DNA from: Beta vulgaris subsp. vulgaris
Lineage: Eukaryota > Streptophyta > Magnoliopsida > Caryophyllales > Amaranthaceae
Reading direction: 5' to 3'
Length of the DNA: 64,000 nt
NCBI RefSeq assembly: GCF_026745355.1
Contig: NC_079203.1
Span: 4,459,362 to 4,523,361 of the forward strand
In this document: in pieces, positions 12,301 through 24,400 of the stretch
Numbering within the stretch: the stretch's first letter is position 1
Layout: every line of letters starts with the position of its first letter
Translations under genes and position numbers: made by a program
The notes under the pieces: model-generated
Databases searched by the model: none
What the model saw: only the letters and a program-made list of their open reading frames with translations
What the model was told of the DNA's origin: nothing

Positions 12301-15300
12301 CATGGAGAAGGTGTCTAGGAAGTTACATGGATGGAAAAGGCTTTATTTTCTGTGGGGGAGAGGTACAGTATACCTCATTTGAACTTGTCTTTCTGATTTT
12401 CCTTTGTATATTCTTTCCCCTTTTCCGCTCCCAATCATTGTAGCTAGGAGATTGGAGCGGCTTTTGTAAAATCTTGACTTTCTGTAACCAGTAACCTTCA
12501 CTCAGCTTTGTTCACCCTAAGTTCAAGCTTGAAGATAAATTTGTCTTAGCTTTCCAGGCCAAGTGAAGGGTTCTTGAAATTGAGTTCACAGCTCAACGTA
12601 TGGAAATATAAACGTGAACATATTACAATGCTAACTTCTGGATATAATTGATCAAATGTGTGGTAAAATAATATAGTTTTAGAGCTTTATACAGCCTCCT
12701 AAACTGCAGAAGCTATGTAAATACGGAAAGAATATCCAGATCTACAAGCTTCCCTTGATACGCAAAGAAAAATTCCCAACTTGTCAAACTCCTAGCAAAC
12801 TAAGGATACTCCTTGAACATCGAAGAATTCTAAAAGGAAAGCTGCCATCCAATAATTGTTGTAGACCAACTAAATACTGCTTATAAATTAGAAACACTTC
12901 CAGAACGCTGCTGCTGCTTTGAAGTAAATCAGTCCAAAGAAACAACCCAGGGCCCAAAAATCATTAATGTTGACTTTGGTGAATCACCCAGCCATGGCTA
13001 ATTAAATAAAGCTCAGTTAAGGTCATAAAGGACACCTCCATGCAGTAACCGGAAACTTTTGTTGCACTGACTTGTACACAGGACCAAAATTCCTACTCCC
13101 ACCCAATGTACTGAATTCATCCTGAAAAAGGCTACAAAACAGTAAAGTCAACAATATGTTGCTTGTAGACAAATCAGTGGCTTAGATTTTATAATTTGCT
13201 GATTATAAAGTTTCTTTAGTGGGGAAAGTGGTGGCATTTATTGCAGGAGGCTGATTCTCCCTGGTACAGAGTGATTCACAGCAGTGAGCAGGTGTTGTCT
13301 TCTAGAGAATGGCTGGAATATGTTAATAGGGTATGATGTTCCTTGTACATCGTAGCCCTTAGAAGATCGTTTCATAGGTAATTTAATTCTCTTCCTTGGT
13401 CAGATATAATGTGGGTAATGGGCAGCGCTTGTTTTTCAGGAGAAGTGTTGGCAGGAGAGCTGCCTTTTAGTTTTAGTAACCTTTTTCCTCTCTTTATAGG
13501 CTCTTGATGCTCTAAAATTCCCATTGTATTTTTCTGGGTGAGGCATGTTGATTGCTTCTCTTGGGAATGTTGTTTTCAAAGGACCCTCATGAGTGGGAGA
13601 TGGAGGATATCATTGGTTAAGTATACTTGAATCTGATTCTTTGTTAGATTTCCATGAACGGAGAGTGTGATACTGAGGTTGGCTAATACCCTGTGGTCCT
13701 TTGATGTTCTTTGTGCAACTACCCACGGAAAAACTCCAATTTCTTAATCCTTCCCTCATTCTACAATTTATTTGGACGAGGTTTGATACTGGTGAATGTT
13801 TTTCTTCGGATTACTACTTTGGGAAATCTCAAATTATGTAATAATCTGCAGGTTTAGAGACTCTTTATCTCCTCACATGCGCATTTTATGTCTTGCTAGA
13901 ATGCTAGTGACTAAGACCAAGGCTTTTGCTTTATGAAGTGTCAATGTTTCATTGGTAGATATTTTTTAGTTCGTTAGGAATCCATTGAGCTGCCACTTTT
14001 GCTCTTTTGGGTAATTTAAATACAATATATGAAGTTTGGAAGGTTAAAGGGGCTTATATATCGTGGCAAAGTCTTCCTTTTTGTCATTATATGTGCTGTG
14101 GCTGGAGAGGAGATTTCTTTGATTTCTTGATGTGATCGAAGGTTGTATTCAGCTTCTCTTTAGGCTCACACTCGCTGCTATACTATCTAAATATGACAAA
14201 TCATGCTAGATTCCCAAGTAAGGAACTATGAGTTTTCTTATTAGTAACTGCTATAACTTCACCTGTTTCTGTTTGACATTTGCTTGTGTTGTGACATTTT
14301 CTATTTAGGCGCTTTAGTATTTTGAACTAATGTGTGAAATGCTTGTGCAGTGCCTCAAAAGGCTGGTTAAATCCTCCTCTATGTTACCATGATGAGCCCT
14401 GTCGCCATAAAGTCTTGGATCTTATTGGCGATCTCTCTATATTTGCAAAATTTGGTAATCAAGGGCTTCCCATAGCACATATTGTTGCTTATAAGGTAAG
14501 CTTCTTTACTTACTAGCTCAAATATGGTATTAAATAGATCATGTTCAGGTTTTAGCATGGCGATGTGGTATAGGCTTTGTTCTTTTCTACTGATTTCAGA
14601 TTAACTTGTTTTGGTTATGAATTAACTTATTCCTTTTGAGATTATTGTTGCTGAAATGAACTTTTTGCTGAAGCTTTTTAGAAACTTGTAAGTTGACCAG
14701 AACAAAGGCTAAATCATCTACACTAAGCAGTATTTGTACTTTTCTTTTTTCTTTCTTTCCTTTGTCCAATATCCAATCTAAAGAAGTGAGAAAGAAGCGA
14801 CGGGGGCTTATTTTTAGATGCTATTCTTTCTGATTTACTGAAGTGTCTTGTTTGAGATATTCTTCAGGCACTTCCTCTCTGTTTTACTGAAATTTGTTTG
14901 ACATCTTGCAATTTACAACCATTAAATTCACATCAATCTCTTAGTAAAGATGCAAACATTTGGTGGGTTCATAATGAATTATTGGCTAACAAGCATTCCC
15001 TCTGTTCTTATTGAATAGTTATACCCTGACTTTTCACCTTTGCCGATGTAAAACTTTGAGCATTAGTATCTCCAATTATGTATTTGTACATATTATAAAG
15101 GTCGATATTGTAGGAATGAAAACTGGTAACGAAGAAATTAAACTTATCTGACAACCATGGCGTGAATTAAACACTTTCCTAAAGTTGAATTTTCCCAGCT
15201 ACAACACACGGACTCACAACAATCAACCTCCAGAAATACACGGTTTCTACCTTTCCGGGGTCGATAGAAAAGTAAATTGAGAACGCTCAAGAAGATTGCC

Positions 15301-18150
15301 CTAAATAGAGAAATTTTGGAAGAGAAGAGGAAGATGTGTCTGTTTTCTGTGTGTTCAACGAATGCTGGTATTTTTAGGAAGTGGAAAAACAAACGTGATC
15401 AGATCATGGCTGATTACGTGGGATAAAACGGTCAGAAAATGGGGTTAATGGCAAAAGACGTGGAGAGAAATTAGGGGAAACGGTCACTTAGGGAAAAACG
15501 GTAACTTAATCGGTTACAAAAAAGGTCATTAAATGCTGATAAATAATTGACCCAAAAAGATAGTTAAGTTTATTTCTGAAGGCTCAAGGCCCGGACCGGG
15601 CCGCGCGCGTGCGGTAAACACATCACTACGTAAATAAAAGTCTCATTGCTACTCAACTCAAAGTGGTAGAGGAAGAGTAATAGTTATAAACCTTACTCTT
15701 CCCTTCTATTCTTTCAATGTGGGACAATGGCAAAAGACTTGTCATATTCTTTTGAAGCAAAACTTAAAGTGTTTCTACTATAAACTCCAACAGATATTTC
15801 AGAAATACATATCTTTTCTTACGTATAAAGCACAAATGATGGTCTAAGTGGTGAATGTGAATAGTCCCATAATACCAAATGTAACAACTATCAGACCTCA
15901 TGTGGAGTTTCGTGGCCTGGGCCTGATGGAAGGAAAGGCCTTAAAAATTATGTCAATGCATTAATGTTATTGACATTGAATAAGGGATGTGTTTATCTGT
16001 CTGTCTCTTTTCCCTCCCTCCCTCTAATTGCAAAAAGCTTTGCTGCCTATTTGGACTAGAATTACATCATATGGTTACGGCAGAGATGGTTGGGGATAAG
16101 GGGTAATAGTAATTCTAGTGGTATGGATGGTGGTGTTGTTAATGGAAATTGCACTGCTAGAAGTCTGATGGATGCTACAGAAATGAAAGAGTTTCAAGCT
16201 TTCAATCTTGCCTGAATGAGTTTCTTGGTAGTTATAAATTGGTCAAATTTGTGGCTCAGGAAAGAGATCGTGTACATTATAACTTTATATGTGTGTTGCT
16301 GGTTGATGAGCTAATTATCTAACAGAACTCCAGTTTGATTGAACTGTTTCCTAGGTTCAGAGGGAGGGGAGAGAAAGATCACGTTGTGAGCTTGAAGTGG
16401 ATTTGTACACCAAGAGGGTGTCCTGGGTTCTGGTAGTTTTGTGTCAAAAAGTTACTCTTTGGTGGGTTTATGTGGCATTTTCTGCGAGAACTTACGTGAT
16501 GCTTTCACTCGCTGTACTAGTCTTTGAAAGTTTGCTTCATATATGTTATTGTTGTTCTTTCCCTTGGTCAAAACAAAGTGCGTAATTAGGAGTATGTTGT
16601 TTTTGAAAGGATTCTTGAGCAGGGGAGCAAACTTTAAGATTAATATCCGCACCTTTTAAGGTTTTTGTACATTTCATCATTCTCCAATATGCTCTTTTCT
16701 GGTGGGGAGTGAGGGAAATCCCTCTTGGAATATTTCATTTCAGGACGGATTTTTATGAGGACTAAAGTGAGTTCACTAACTTGTTAAGCATTTCAGGATC
16801 TATTTTTTCCATCATGCTTCCAAAATAGATCTTCATGTGTTGATTCTTTGTGTTTCTTTACTTGTCAATTTCTTTTACCTATAAAGACTTTGAGATGACA
16901 GCCTTTTTGGTACTTCCGCCTGTCTCCGAAAAGCTAAGATTCTGAACTCTGAAGTGGATGAAAGTGTTTTCTTGTGTGTATCTTGAGCTGTGTTAGGCAA
17001 TTTGACAAGAATCCATGTTCTTGCACTATGACACAGCAGCTTTACTCTGGTAGAGGCTTTTTAGTTTGGTTGGAATTCACTGGGATTGCTTCACTCAGAT
17101 TTAGTCTTCTACAGGTTCAGTTGCAACTTATTGTTTTTAGATTTTAGAGGGTGCTATTTTGTTAAATGAATGGAAGTATTTAAATGTGATCACTGATCAG
17201 GCGCCTTCTTTTGCATTCTTATGGCATTGGTTAGTGTAATTAGCATCACTTGGGATCACTTCTCATGGGGCTTTTCTTTGTGTGTGTCTTTCTGATTGAT
17301 AATAATTACACATAAGAAAAACAAGTTTTATTAAACCATGATAATAAAAATTACAAGGAAGTATTTCAAATTTTTACTTAGCTCTGAGCCAAATATGGGT
17401 TGTTCGAGAGGGGCGGGGGAGGAGGAGGCTAAGACTTTAAGTCGGGTTATTGGGTGTGATCATTAAGCTTTGGTGGGTTTAAGTATGTAATTAAGGGATG
17501 AGGGATGGTTTAAATTTAACGATTTCACTTTATTTTTGTAAAAGCAAACGTTTCAGTTAGGAGTGATCTTGAGAAAAAAAAATTAAAAATGTGTTGTGCA
17601 CGTCATAGGCCAAAGTTGTGCGTTTTGGAACTGCTTCCCTCGCTATTATTAGGTTATCATATTATCCTCCACCATCTGGTGCATTTTCTCCCGCTCTGAC
17701 CGCGGGGTGTGTGATAGAGAATATATTTAGGATAATATTTTCTCATTTGTTTAGGATGTATTTGTATAATCCCTATATAGTTTGGAGTCCTACAATGGTT
17801 AGGATTATTATTTTGTAAACACTATATATATTGATCAATGGTAATACTCCGAGATTACGGAGTTTACATTAATGTAACAAACAATTCTAGCTATTTTATT
17901 GGGTTTTCTAGTTGTAGCTTGATGTAGAGTAGATTTTCTTGTAATTCAACAACAATTCAAATATATTTCAAATCGCTAACCTGATTAAATGTTTGTTGTT
18001 TTTTTCAATTCCTTTAGTTAGATTAGTTTAATGACGACTTCACATATTCTTCAGTTTGTTCTTGCTAGATTTTCAAAGTTATTTATTGCAATCTCTTTGG
18101 TATAGGGTGGTCATGCTTTGCATGCAGATCTTGTACGCCATTTAAGCTAA
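6308..18150 (+). CDS. LPXC: LpxC-type UDP-3-O-acyl-N-acetylglucosamine deacetylase
   Basis: This is the zinc enzyme for the committed step of lipid A-like synthesis; in Arabidopsis the pathway is mitochondrial. Seven exons join in frame: 6308-6355, 6469-6777, 7693-7899, 11562-11663, 12011-12075, 14351-14495 and 18106-18150, giving 306 residues. Visible family signatures are LHSG (35-38), TVEHLLSAL (88-96, zinc His91 and the general-base Glu90 position), ILDGSA (122-127), ARTFCVYEE (about 214-222), LIKGGSLENA (231-240), HKVLDLIGDL (263-272, zinc His263 and Asp267) and GGHALH (293-298, catalytic His295). The length is slightly below that of the Arabidopsis proteins as remembered, because the N-terminus is short. 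The first 16 residues are Ser/Lys-rich and could belong to a transit peptide. Introns 3, 5 and 6 are 3.7, 2.3 and 3.6 kb and full of repeats. All catalytic residues are kept, so the gene is probably functional. Confidence 0.93.
6936..7140. mobile_element. Stowaway-like MITE in LpxC intron 2
   Basis: The ends CTTCCTCCGTTCCATAATAA and, inverted, CTTCCTCCATTCTAAAAATA are flanked by TA at 6934-6935 and 7141-7142. Confidence 0.8.
8400..9290. other. LpxC intron 3, unclassified repeat-like DNA
   Basis: This part of the intron is richer in G and C than its surroundings and has no extended reading frame. It looks like inserted, decayed repeat sequence, but no ends or domains were recognised. A 25 bp T run follows at about 9293-9317. 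Confidence 0.35.
9419..11225. repeat. LpxC intron 3, GC-richer insertion with tandem repeats
   Basis: The block ends abruptly near 11225, where AT-rich intron sequence resumes. Between about 10120 and 10475 lies a degenerate tandem array with a unit of roughly 45-60 bases, built on phrases such as AAGCGTAACCGTCTATG and GTAACTGCCCACCAAGCC. The composition resembles non-coding parts of plant LTR retrotransposons. I found no LTR pair, primer-binding site or protein domain, so the class is left open. Confidence 0.4.
12295..14090 (+). mobile_element. Possible decayed LINE-like sequence in LpxC intron 5
   Basis: At 12301-12375 one frame reads MEKVSRKLHGWKRLYF. This resembles the segment after the reverse-transcriptase core of plant L1-type elements (KVSRKL..WK...LS.GGR). 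Around 13244-13330 and 13590-13700 there are further short coding-like stretches. None forms a continuous frame and the identification is tentative. Confidence 0.3.
15109..15792. mobile_element. Solo LTR, 684 bp, in LpxC intron 6
   Basis: The segment begins TGTAGGAATG and ends ACTCCAACA. It is flanked by an exact 5 bp duplication, GATAT, at 15104-15108 and 15793-15797. TG...CA ends with a 5 bp duplication and no internal coding region fit a solo LTR left by recombination between the two LTRs of a retrotransposon. The segment is GC-richer than the intron around it. The small reading frame at 15144-15392 is not considered a gene. Confidence 0.8.
15800..18100. other. Rest of LpxC intron 6
   Basis: Mixed sequence with scattered coding-like fragments (for example near 16090-16210 and 16380-16500) but no frame that could be followed. 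It may contain old LINE debris. The end of the intron (about 17820-18105) is ordinary T-rich intron sequence with the acceptor TATAG before exon 7. Confidence 0.35.
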
Positions 18151-18229
18151 CCACCATTGAAGAGGTCAAGAGGATATGTGTCTAAACGCTTGTGCAAAAC
18201 GATCTATTGATGGAATTGGCTTCCATGTG

Positions 18230-18545
18230 GCACATTCACCAAAATTTTGTTAATATTTTTGACAAAGTTTCAGTTTATGACATTTTTGTATCAATTTAAG
18301 GCACTTTTTTTTTATTAGTTTAAGCTATACTTCTGTATCAATTAGTTAAAGTTATATTTCTGTATCAATTAGCTTAAGCCAAGTTTCAACTTATGATATT
18401 TTTGTATCAATTTAGGTTATTCTTTTATCCTTTTATGAATATAATATATCAATTTATGGACACAAACTATCATTATATTTTTAGCTTATGTATTATTCTC
18501 TTATCTGTTTATGAATATTATTTATTAGTTTATGGACACAAAGCC
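18230..18545. repeat. Degenerate tandem AT-rich repeats
   Basis: Phrases like TTTTTGTATCAATTTA and TCTGTATCAATTAG recur six or more times with irregular spacing. This is low-complexity sequence downstream of the LpxC stop codon and may include its 3' UTR at the start. Confidence 0.5.
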
Positions 18546-18633
18546 ACAAACTATTAGTTTTTAGTTTTCAAGGTGGGACAAGCCAAGTTAAATTCCTCTT
18601 TCTCCTTCCTCTTTTCTTTTTTCACTATCACTA

Positions 18634-21031
18634 TTTTTTTTTATAAAACGAAGATCGTCATTCATTCATTCATTATCAATACTGTTAAAACTATTACAGT
18701 CCAGCGCTAATTGATCAATACAATAACTAGGTTGGTGGGAAGCATCCTAGTTACAATACAAGCTGCTTCCATGCTCCTACACTACTTAGCCATACTATCT
18801 GCTATAAGGTTGAATTGGCTATTACAATGTTTAATCAGAATCCTCTAGTTCGCCCTGATTCCCTGCGTGCAAAGTTTAATATATTCAAGTGAATGTCAGC
18901 TCTGTCCCTTAGAATAAGATCCATCGCATTCTGACAATCGAAGTAAATGATCACATTTGAGGTAACCTGACTTTCCATACACTGCATAGCTTCTAAGATG
19001 GCAAGGAGCTCAGCTGCAAGATCCAAAAGCCAATTCCCATTGTTATCCCTTACTACTCCCCCAATACCGATTAATTCGTTAGGACCAACGAGGAAGCATC
19101 AACATGAATCATGTGGTAGTTCGAGGATTGATCAAACTGCGGGAACACAATAATATATCCCTTTTTCAGGGAAGCGTTCATGAAATCTCTCGCACTCTCT
19201 GAAGCTAATCATTATAATGGGGGCAGGGTCTTTAGCGTTAAACACACAAGTATTTCCGTCCTTCCGAATTTTGTGACATAAATAAGGGAAAACAGAATTC
19301 CAAGGCATCCCTCGAAACTCGCACTTAGACAGCATGTTCACCTTAAGCCACATCTGGAGGTCCCCAAAAAGGGTCAAGGGGACTCCTTCCAGATTCCAAA
19401 TATCGCAAACTCTTAGGACAGAGCGCAAGGATAAGTGCACTATCCTCCGTAAGCTCATGGCACCTAGGACACAACAAGACCTCTAATACGAAGAAGCTTT
19501 CTATGAGGAAGACGGTCATACCACACCAACCACATAAAAAACTTAATTTTGGACTCCATGTGACTCTTTCAAATCCATGGGATGTCTTCCTCCTCAGGGA
19601 GGTACGAGAGAAGAGCATTATAGGGTAGCTACCCCTTGGCCTCAACAAATTTACGGATAATTGGGATCCCTCAGGAGGAGGGGGGAAACTTAGAATACGA
19701 TACACAATGTACCCCGGAAGCTCGATGGGGAGATCAGATAAGTCCCAATTTCCTACGACAACTAGACTCTGGACTTTCCTACAATCCTCTGATTGTGGGA
19801 GGGGTCCCTGAACCCAGCTCCAAATAGGCCCCACAGACAATCAGTCATCTTCCCATAAATTAATACTATTCCCATCCCTTCAGACTCCACTCACTATGTT
19901 GACTGATAAGCCCCCAACCTATGCCTATGTTGCGCTAAATGACCGAACCGTTTTCAAACTTTTTGACCTGATTTCTGTGTAAGTATACGGATATAATGCA
20001 ATCCTGCGCAAGATTAGGAGGGTCTTGGGCGATCTTCCACCCAAGCTTGGCCACGAAGGCATGGTTTATATGGATTTGGCTTCGGATACCCAGACCCCCA
20101 CGATCTTTTGGTAGGAATGTTGTGTGTTTATTAATCAGATTTAGCTTTTTCCTACCCCCTTCCTCAACCCACATAAAATTATTACAAATACTATTCAAAT
20201 CCTTTAACGTGCTTTTGGGGAGCATGGTCGCCTGCATGTAATATGCCGGAAGAGTATACAGGGTGGATGAGATTAGACATAACCTACCTGCTCTTGAAAG
20301 GAACTTGGTCTTCCAACTAGCCAGCCTAGATCTAACCTTATCAACTACAAACTAGACCTTCACTCGCGTAGGTGTCTTATGGGATATAGGTAAACCCAGG
20401 TAGGTACCAAGGTTCGTGTTTTCCTCAACATTTATAGTGTTCATACCTTTGATCCTTAGGGGTATTGGGTGAGAAAATAAGCTTATTTTTTGCTTCATTA
20501 ATATTCTCACCAGAGACCTCAAGCACTGGCGTACAGAGAAAGTCTTAGATGCATCAACCCTTTTAAAGAGCAGAAGGTCATCTGCAAACAGAAGGCGCGA
20601 GATTGGAACCCGACATCTCCCTACCCAAAACGGATTCCAATATTCTAGATGACATTTCTCGTTTATCATACTAGTCAGAGCCTCAAGGCACACATTGAAC
20701 AAATACAGGGAGATATGGTCCCACTGCCTCAGCCCCTAGTATGCTGAAACTCCTCCGTTTTTCCTCCCGTTAATAAGGATAGCAAAAGACGCCTTAGACA
20801 CACAATCCATGATCAATTGATGGCCGCTGGATCTAAGTGGTGAGTCTGAAGACATTCCCTAACAAATGGCCACTCTACCCTGTCATAGGCTTTCTCTAGG
20901 TTAATCTTAAGAGCAAACCACCCACTTTTCCCTTTCTTCTTATTCATAGAGTGAAGGATCTCTGAGGCAACCACTAAGTTTATCTCCAGACCCGCTCCTC
21001 TGATTATGCAAAATCCACTCTTGACTCGCAC
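18634..21031 (-). mobile_element. 5'-truncated, decayed L1-type LINE with RNase H
   Basis: Read on the minus strand, fragments appear in the order of a plant L1 second ORF. They are reverse transcriptase (20813-21031, with INLEKAYDRVEW), the catalytic box as FADDLLLF (20352-20702), the C-terminal RT region with a GGLGIR motif (19935-20237), a zf-RVT-like and linker region (19132-19840, with CHELTEDSA and LPWNSVFPYL-like text) and a C-terminal RNase H (18835-19026, with AAELLAILEAMQ and FDCQNAMDLI). A T run at 18634-18642 is the poly(A) tail on the minus strand. Frames change at least four times and stops interrupt the text, so it is dead. The missing 5' half fits incomplete target-primed reverse transcription. 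No target duplication was identified. Confidence 0.85.
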
Positions 21032-21405
21032 AACCTAAGGCTGACGAAGAAGACTTAGGGGAGGAGAGGAGAAGTAGTGCGGAAGAGGAGAAAGAAAAGT
21101 GACAAGGGAGAAGAAGAAAAGTGACGAGGGAGAAGAAAAGAGGAGATAAAGTTTTCTTTAGAAATAACATTTCGACTAATATTATTTATTTTATAAAATA
21201 CTCTCAACCTTATTCTTTATATTTTCTAAAAAGTAACTCACAAAGATAGTGAATATTACATGCTACATAAATAGTTTTGGAGGGAAAAACTGAGAATATC
21301 TTTTGAATTAGTAATACTTATTACCCTACCTACCTCCATTTGAAAATTTTCAAAACTCTCCACTGTCCACTCTCCATTCTCCATTTCCGAACTCCTTGAA
21401 GAAAG

Positions 21406-24400
21406 ATGAAACCTCGAGGAGCCGCATCACGACTTCAGTCAACGGAGAGAGAATCTCTCCGACCACCACCACCATCAACACCTCAATTCGGGCGCGACTC
21501 CGACGCCAGTCTCTGCAGCAGCCGTCCTTCCTCATCCTCCTTCGGCCTCACCACCACCACCAACTCCCGCCACCACACCGACAAACAATCCATGGTACGC
21601 TCCATCAACGCCTACCTTTCTTCGCACAACATCTCACTTTCTCTCTCCTTCAAACCCTTACCTTCCGCCAAAGTCGTCACTGACATTCTCCGATTTCTCC
21701 TCTCTCGCTTCGGTTTCTCCGGCAATTCTTCTGGAATTAAGGGGAATAATAATAGTACTCTTGATGATGATCTTTTTCTGCTCTTGAAATACCTAAATTG
21801 CCCTCATAAGATCAATAAATCTGCGCTTCGTGCCCCTGCTGCTCCTCATGCTTTCCCGCAGATGCTTGCTGTTATTTATTGGCTTGTTCAGCTTGCTGAT
21901 TACCTTGATCATCTTCATTCCGAAGATAAAACCGACAGGTTTTTTTTAATTACTAATTTTGACAATTTTGTTTATTGTAATGATTTCCTGCTAGTTTCGG
22001 AAATTAGGGTTTCAGGAATGAGTATATGTTCAATTTGGTTTGAGTTTGTAATTGATAATGTTGTTTCGTTTGAAATGTTACTGGTGCTATATGTCATACA
22101 CTACATACAAATGTGAATGTGTGCAATGCGTGCTTTAACTTATAAAAACATATACTCCCTCCGTTTCATTAGATATAGTACACTTTCACTTTTCATGCAT
22201 GCTAATGCAAAATTTTTAAGGACATATATTTCTAATTTTGTATTTGTAAAAATTACAAAAAGTACATCTTACGAAAAATACATATTAAGACGAATCTAAC
22301 AAGATTCCACATGACTATATTTTTATTCACTATAAATCACAATCGATGGTCAAAGTGAAATTTATTAATAGTATAAAATGTCATAGCGTACCATCTAATA
22401 TGAAACGGAGGAAGTACACTTTCTAGCATATTAACATTAAATTTTAGAACTTCAAAAAATATATAAAGGACAATTAAGGTATTTTAGGTGGAAATCAAAC
22501 TCCTTTAAGAGTTGGCTTATACTTGTGAGATGAATAGCCACATTCGATCTTATGGAAGCTGTAAATGAGAGGATTACTTAGAATATGCTTTGAATAATAA
22601 TTGAAAGTGGCTTGTTATTTTGTGATGTATAAACTAGAAGTGTATCATGGCTCAGTGTGTTGGAATGGAAGGAGTAGTTGCTCATTGATTCCCTAATGTT
22701 GAATTGGATGATGTTACCTCATAATGTTGAAGAATTGTTAACCTTTTTTTCTAGTTAATGAAAATTCTTTAATTTGCTATGGGATGTGATATGCATTGTA
22801 CTCCATGTCCTTTATGATTTGAAGATGATGAAATTGTCGCTTATAATATGTTTGCAACAGGTTTTCGTTTATGAAGGATGCTCTTATGGTTTATGCTGTG
22901 GATAGTTACTTGCCGTATATGAGTGGTGATGATGAGGCTGTTGAGTTGTTGGATAGAGAATTTTCGGAGAAGATGGAGAGGGAAAAGGCTTCATTGGAAG
23001 CTAATTTGAAGTCGCTTGATGATGAAGGGAAGTTACTGGAGTCGGAGCTTGAAAAGTTGAAAACCAAACCTTCTGAGAGGGAGATGTATGAGAGTCGGTT
23101 TAAGGATCTTGAACGTGATTTGCAGAAGTTCCAAGGCTATGTTGACTCTCTCCAGGATTCAAATTCCATCACTCAGAAGTCGCTGGAAGAGAAGGGGAAG
23201 GAGCTGGCTGCTAAGGTTGAGGAAATCAGGCGAACACAGGAGGAGAATGAGGAGCTCAAGAAGAGGGTTGAGGCTCAAGGAATGAACATGAGGGATGCTG
23301 AGAGGATGAAAAGGGAACTGCAGGCTGTGGAAAGGGAGATAAGTGAGGCCGAGGCCAGTAGAAGCTCCTGGGAAGAGAAGTCTTGGGATCTTGATGCGCT
23401 CATTGGCCAGAAGTTAAAGGAACTCGAGAACCTTTCAGTGGAGTGCAACCAGGCTCTGAGAAGGTAAAATTTTCTCATATCTTGTCCATTTATGTTACTT
23501 GGCACAATTTTTTTTCCCCGGATAGCTTTAGGTCAGGTAAGAGCAACTGATTAGGCCCCATTAGTAAAAATTGAATTTTGGATTGTCATCTTAACTTTAT
23601 TGGTGGGGAACTCATCTCAGACACATTCAGATTTCTAAACTATAGGTTTAAATTTCTTTGCCATCTGTAGAAGTCAAATGATTGCTGTCTCTCTATAATG
23701 ATAGATTGATAGTACCTCTAAGAGCCTTGCATCAGCTCTTTTTGTAGAATGATTCATGTCAGTTTGGCTTCTTGGATGATTTAGTCCATGATGCAGGAGA
23801 TTCTTATTGGGGGAGAAAGCTTGTTGTTTCACTTCTGTTTTAGTGTATTTTATGGAATTTGTTTGTGGTGATAAGTTGGGTGTAACTGTATAAAAAAGGA
23901 GAAGATTATACATTTATCATAAATTAGAAAGCGTCCCAATGATTTGTCATCGGGCTACTTTCCTTGACTTTCTTTGAAGATAATATCTGTGAGAGACTAT
24001 AATTCTACTATTGGGAATCAGTTTATGTGAATTAGGTAATAATAAAAAATATATTATTGTTGCCTCTATTTACAAGAGCCCTGATTACTGTTTATTGCAC
24101 CACAGACTTAAGCTTCAAGGCGATTTTCAGTATCTGTTAGATGCTAAAGGGTCCACTCCTGCTGAAGTCTTGGGCATAAACTATAAATCTACACTTAAGC
24201 CTGCAATCAGCTTGTTGGCTGATGAGATCAAGCAAAGTACTACTGCAAAGTTAGAGGAGTTTATTGCTCTTCAGGAACAGTCTAAGGAATTGACTACCAG
24301 GATTGAAGCAAAGAGAAACCGTCTCAAGGCCCTCCAGTTGCATATTGATGAAGTAAGTATTCATATTATCAAACTGCAGCTTTACTCTTTTTTTTTTTTT

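Noticed and set aside
18634..21150. Target duplication for the LINE
   Set aside because: The purine- and pyrimidine-rich flanks are similar only in inverted orientation; no direct repeat was found.
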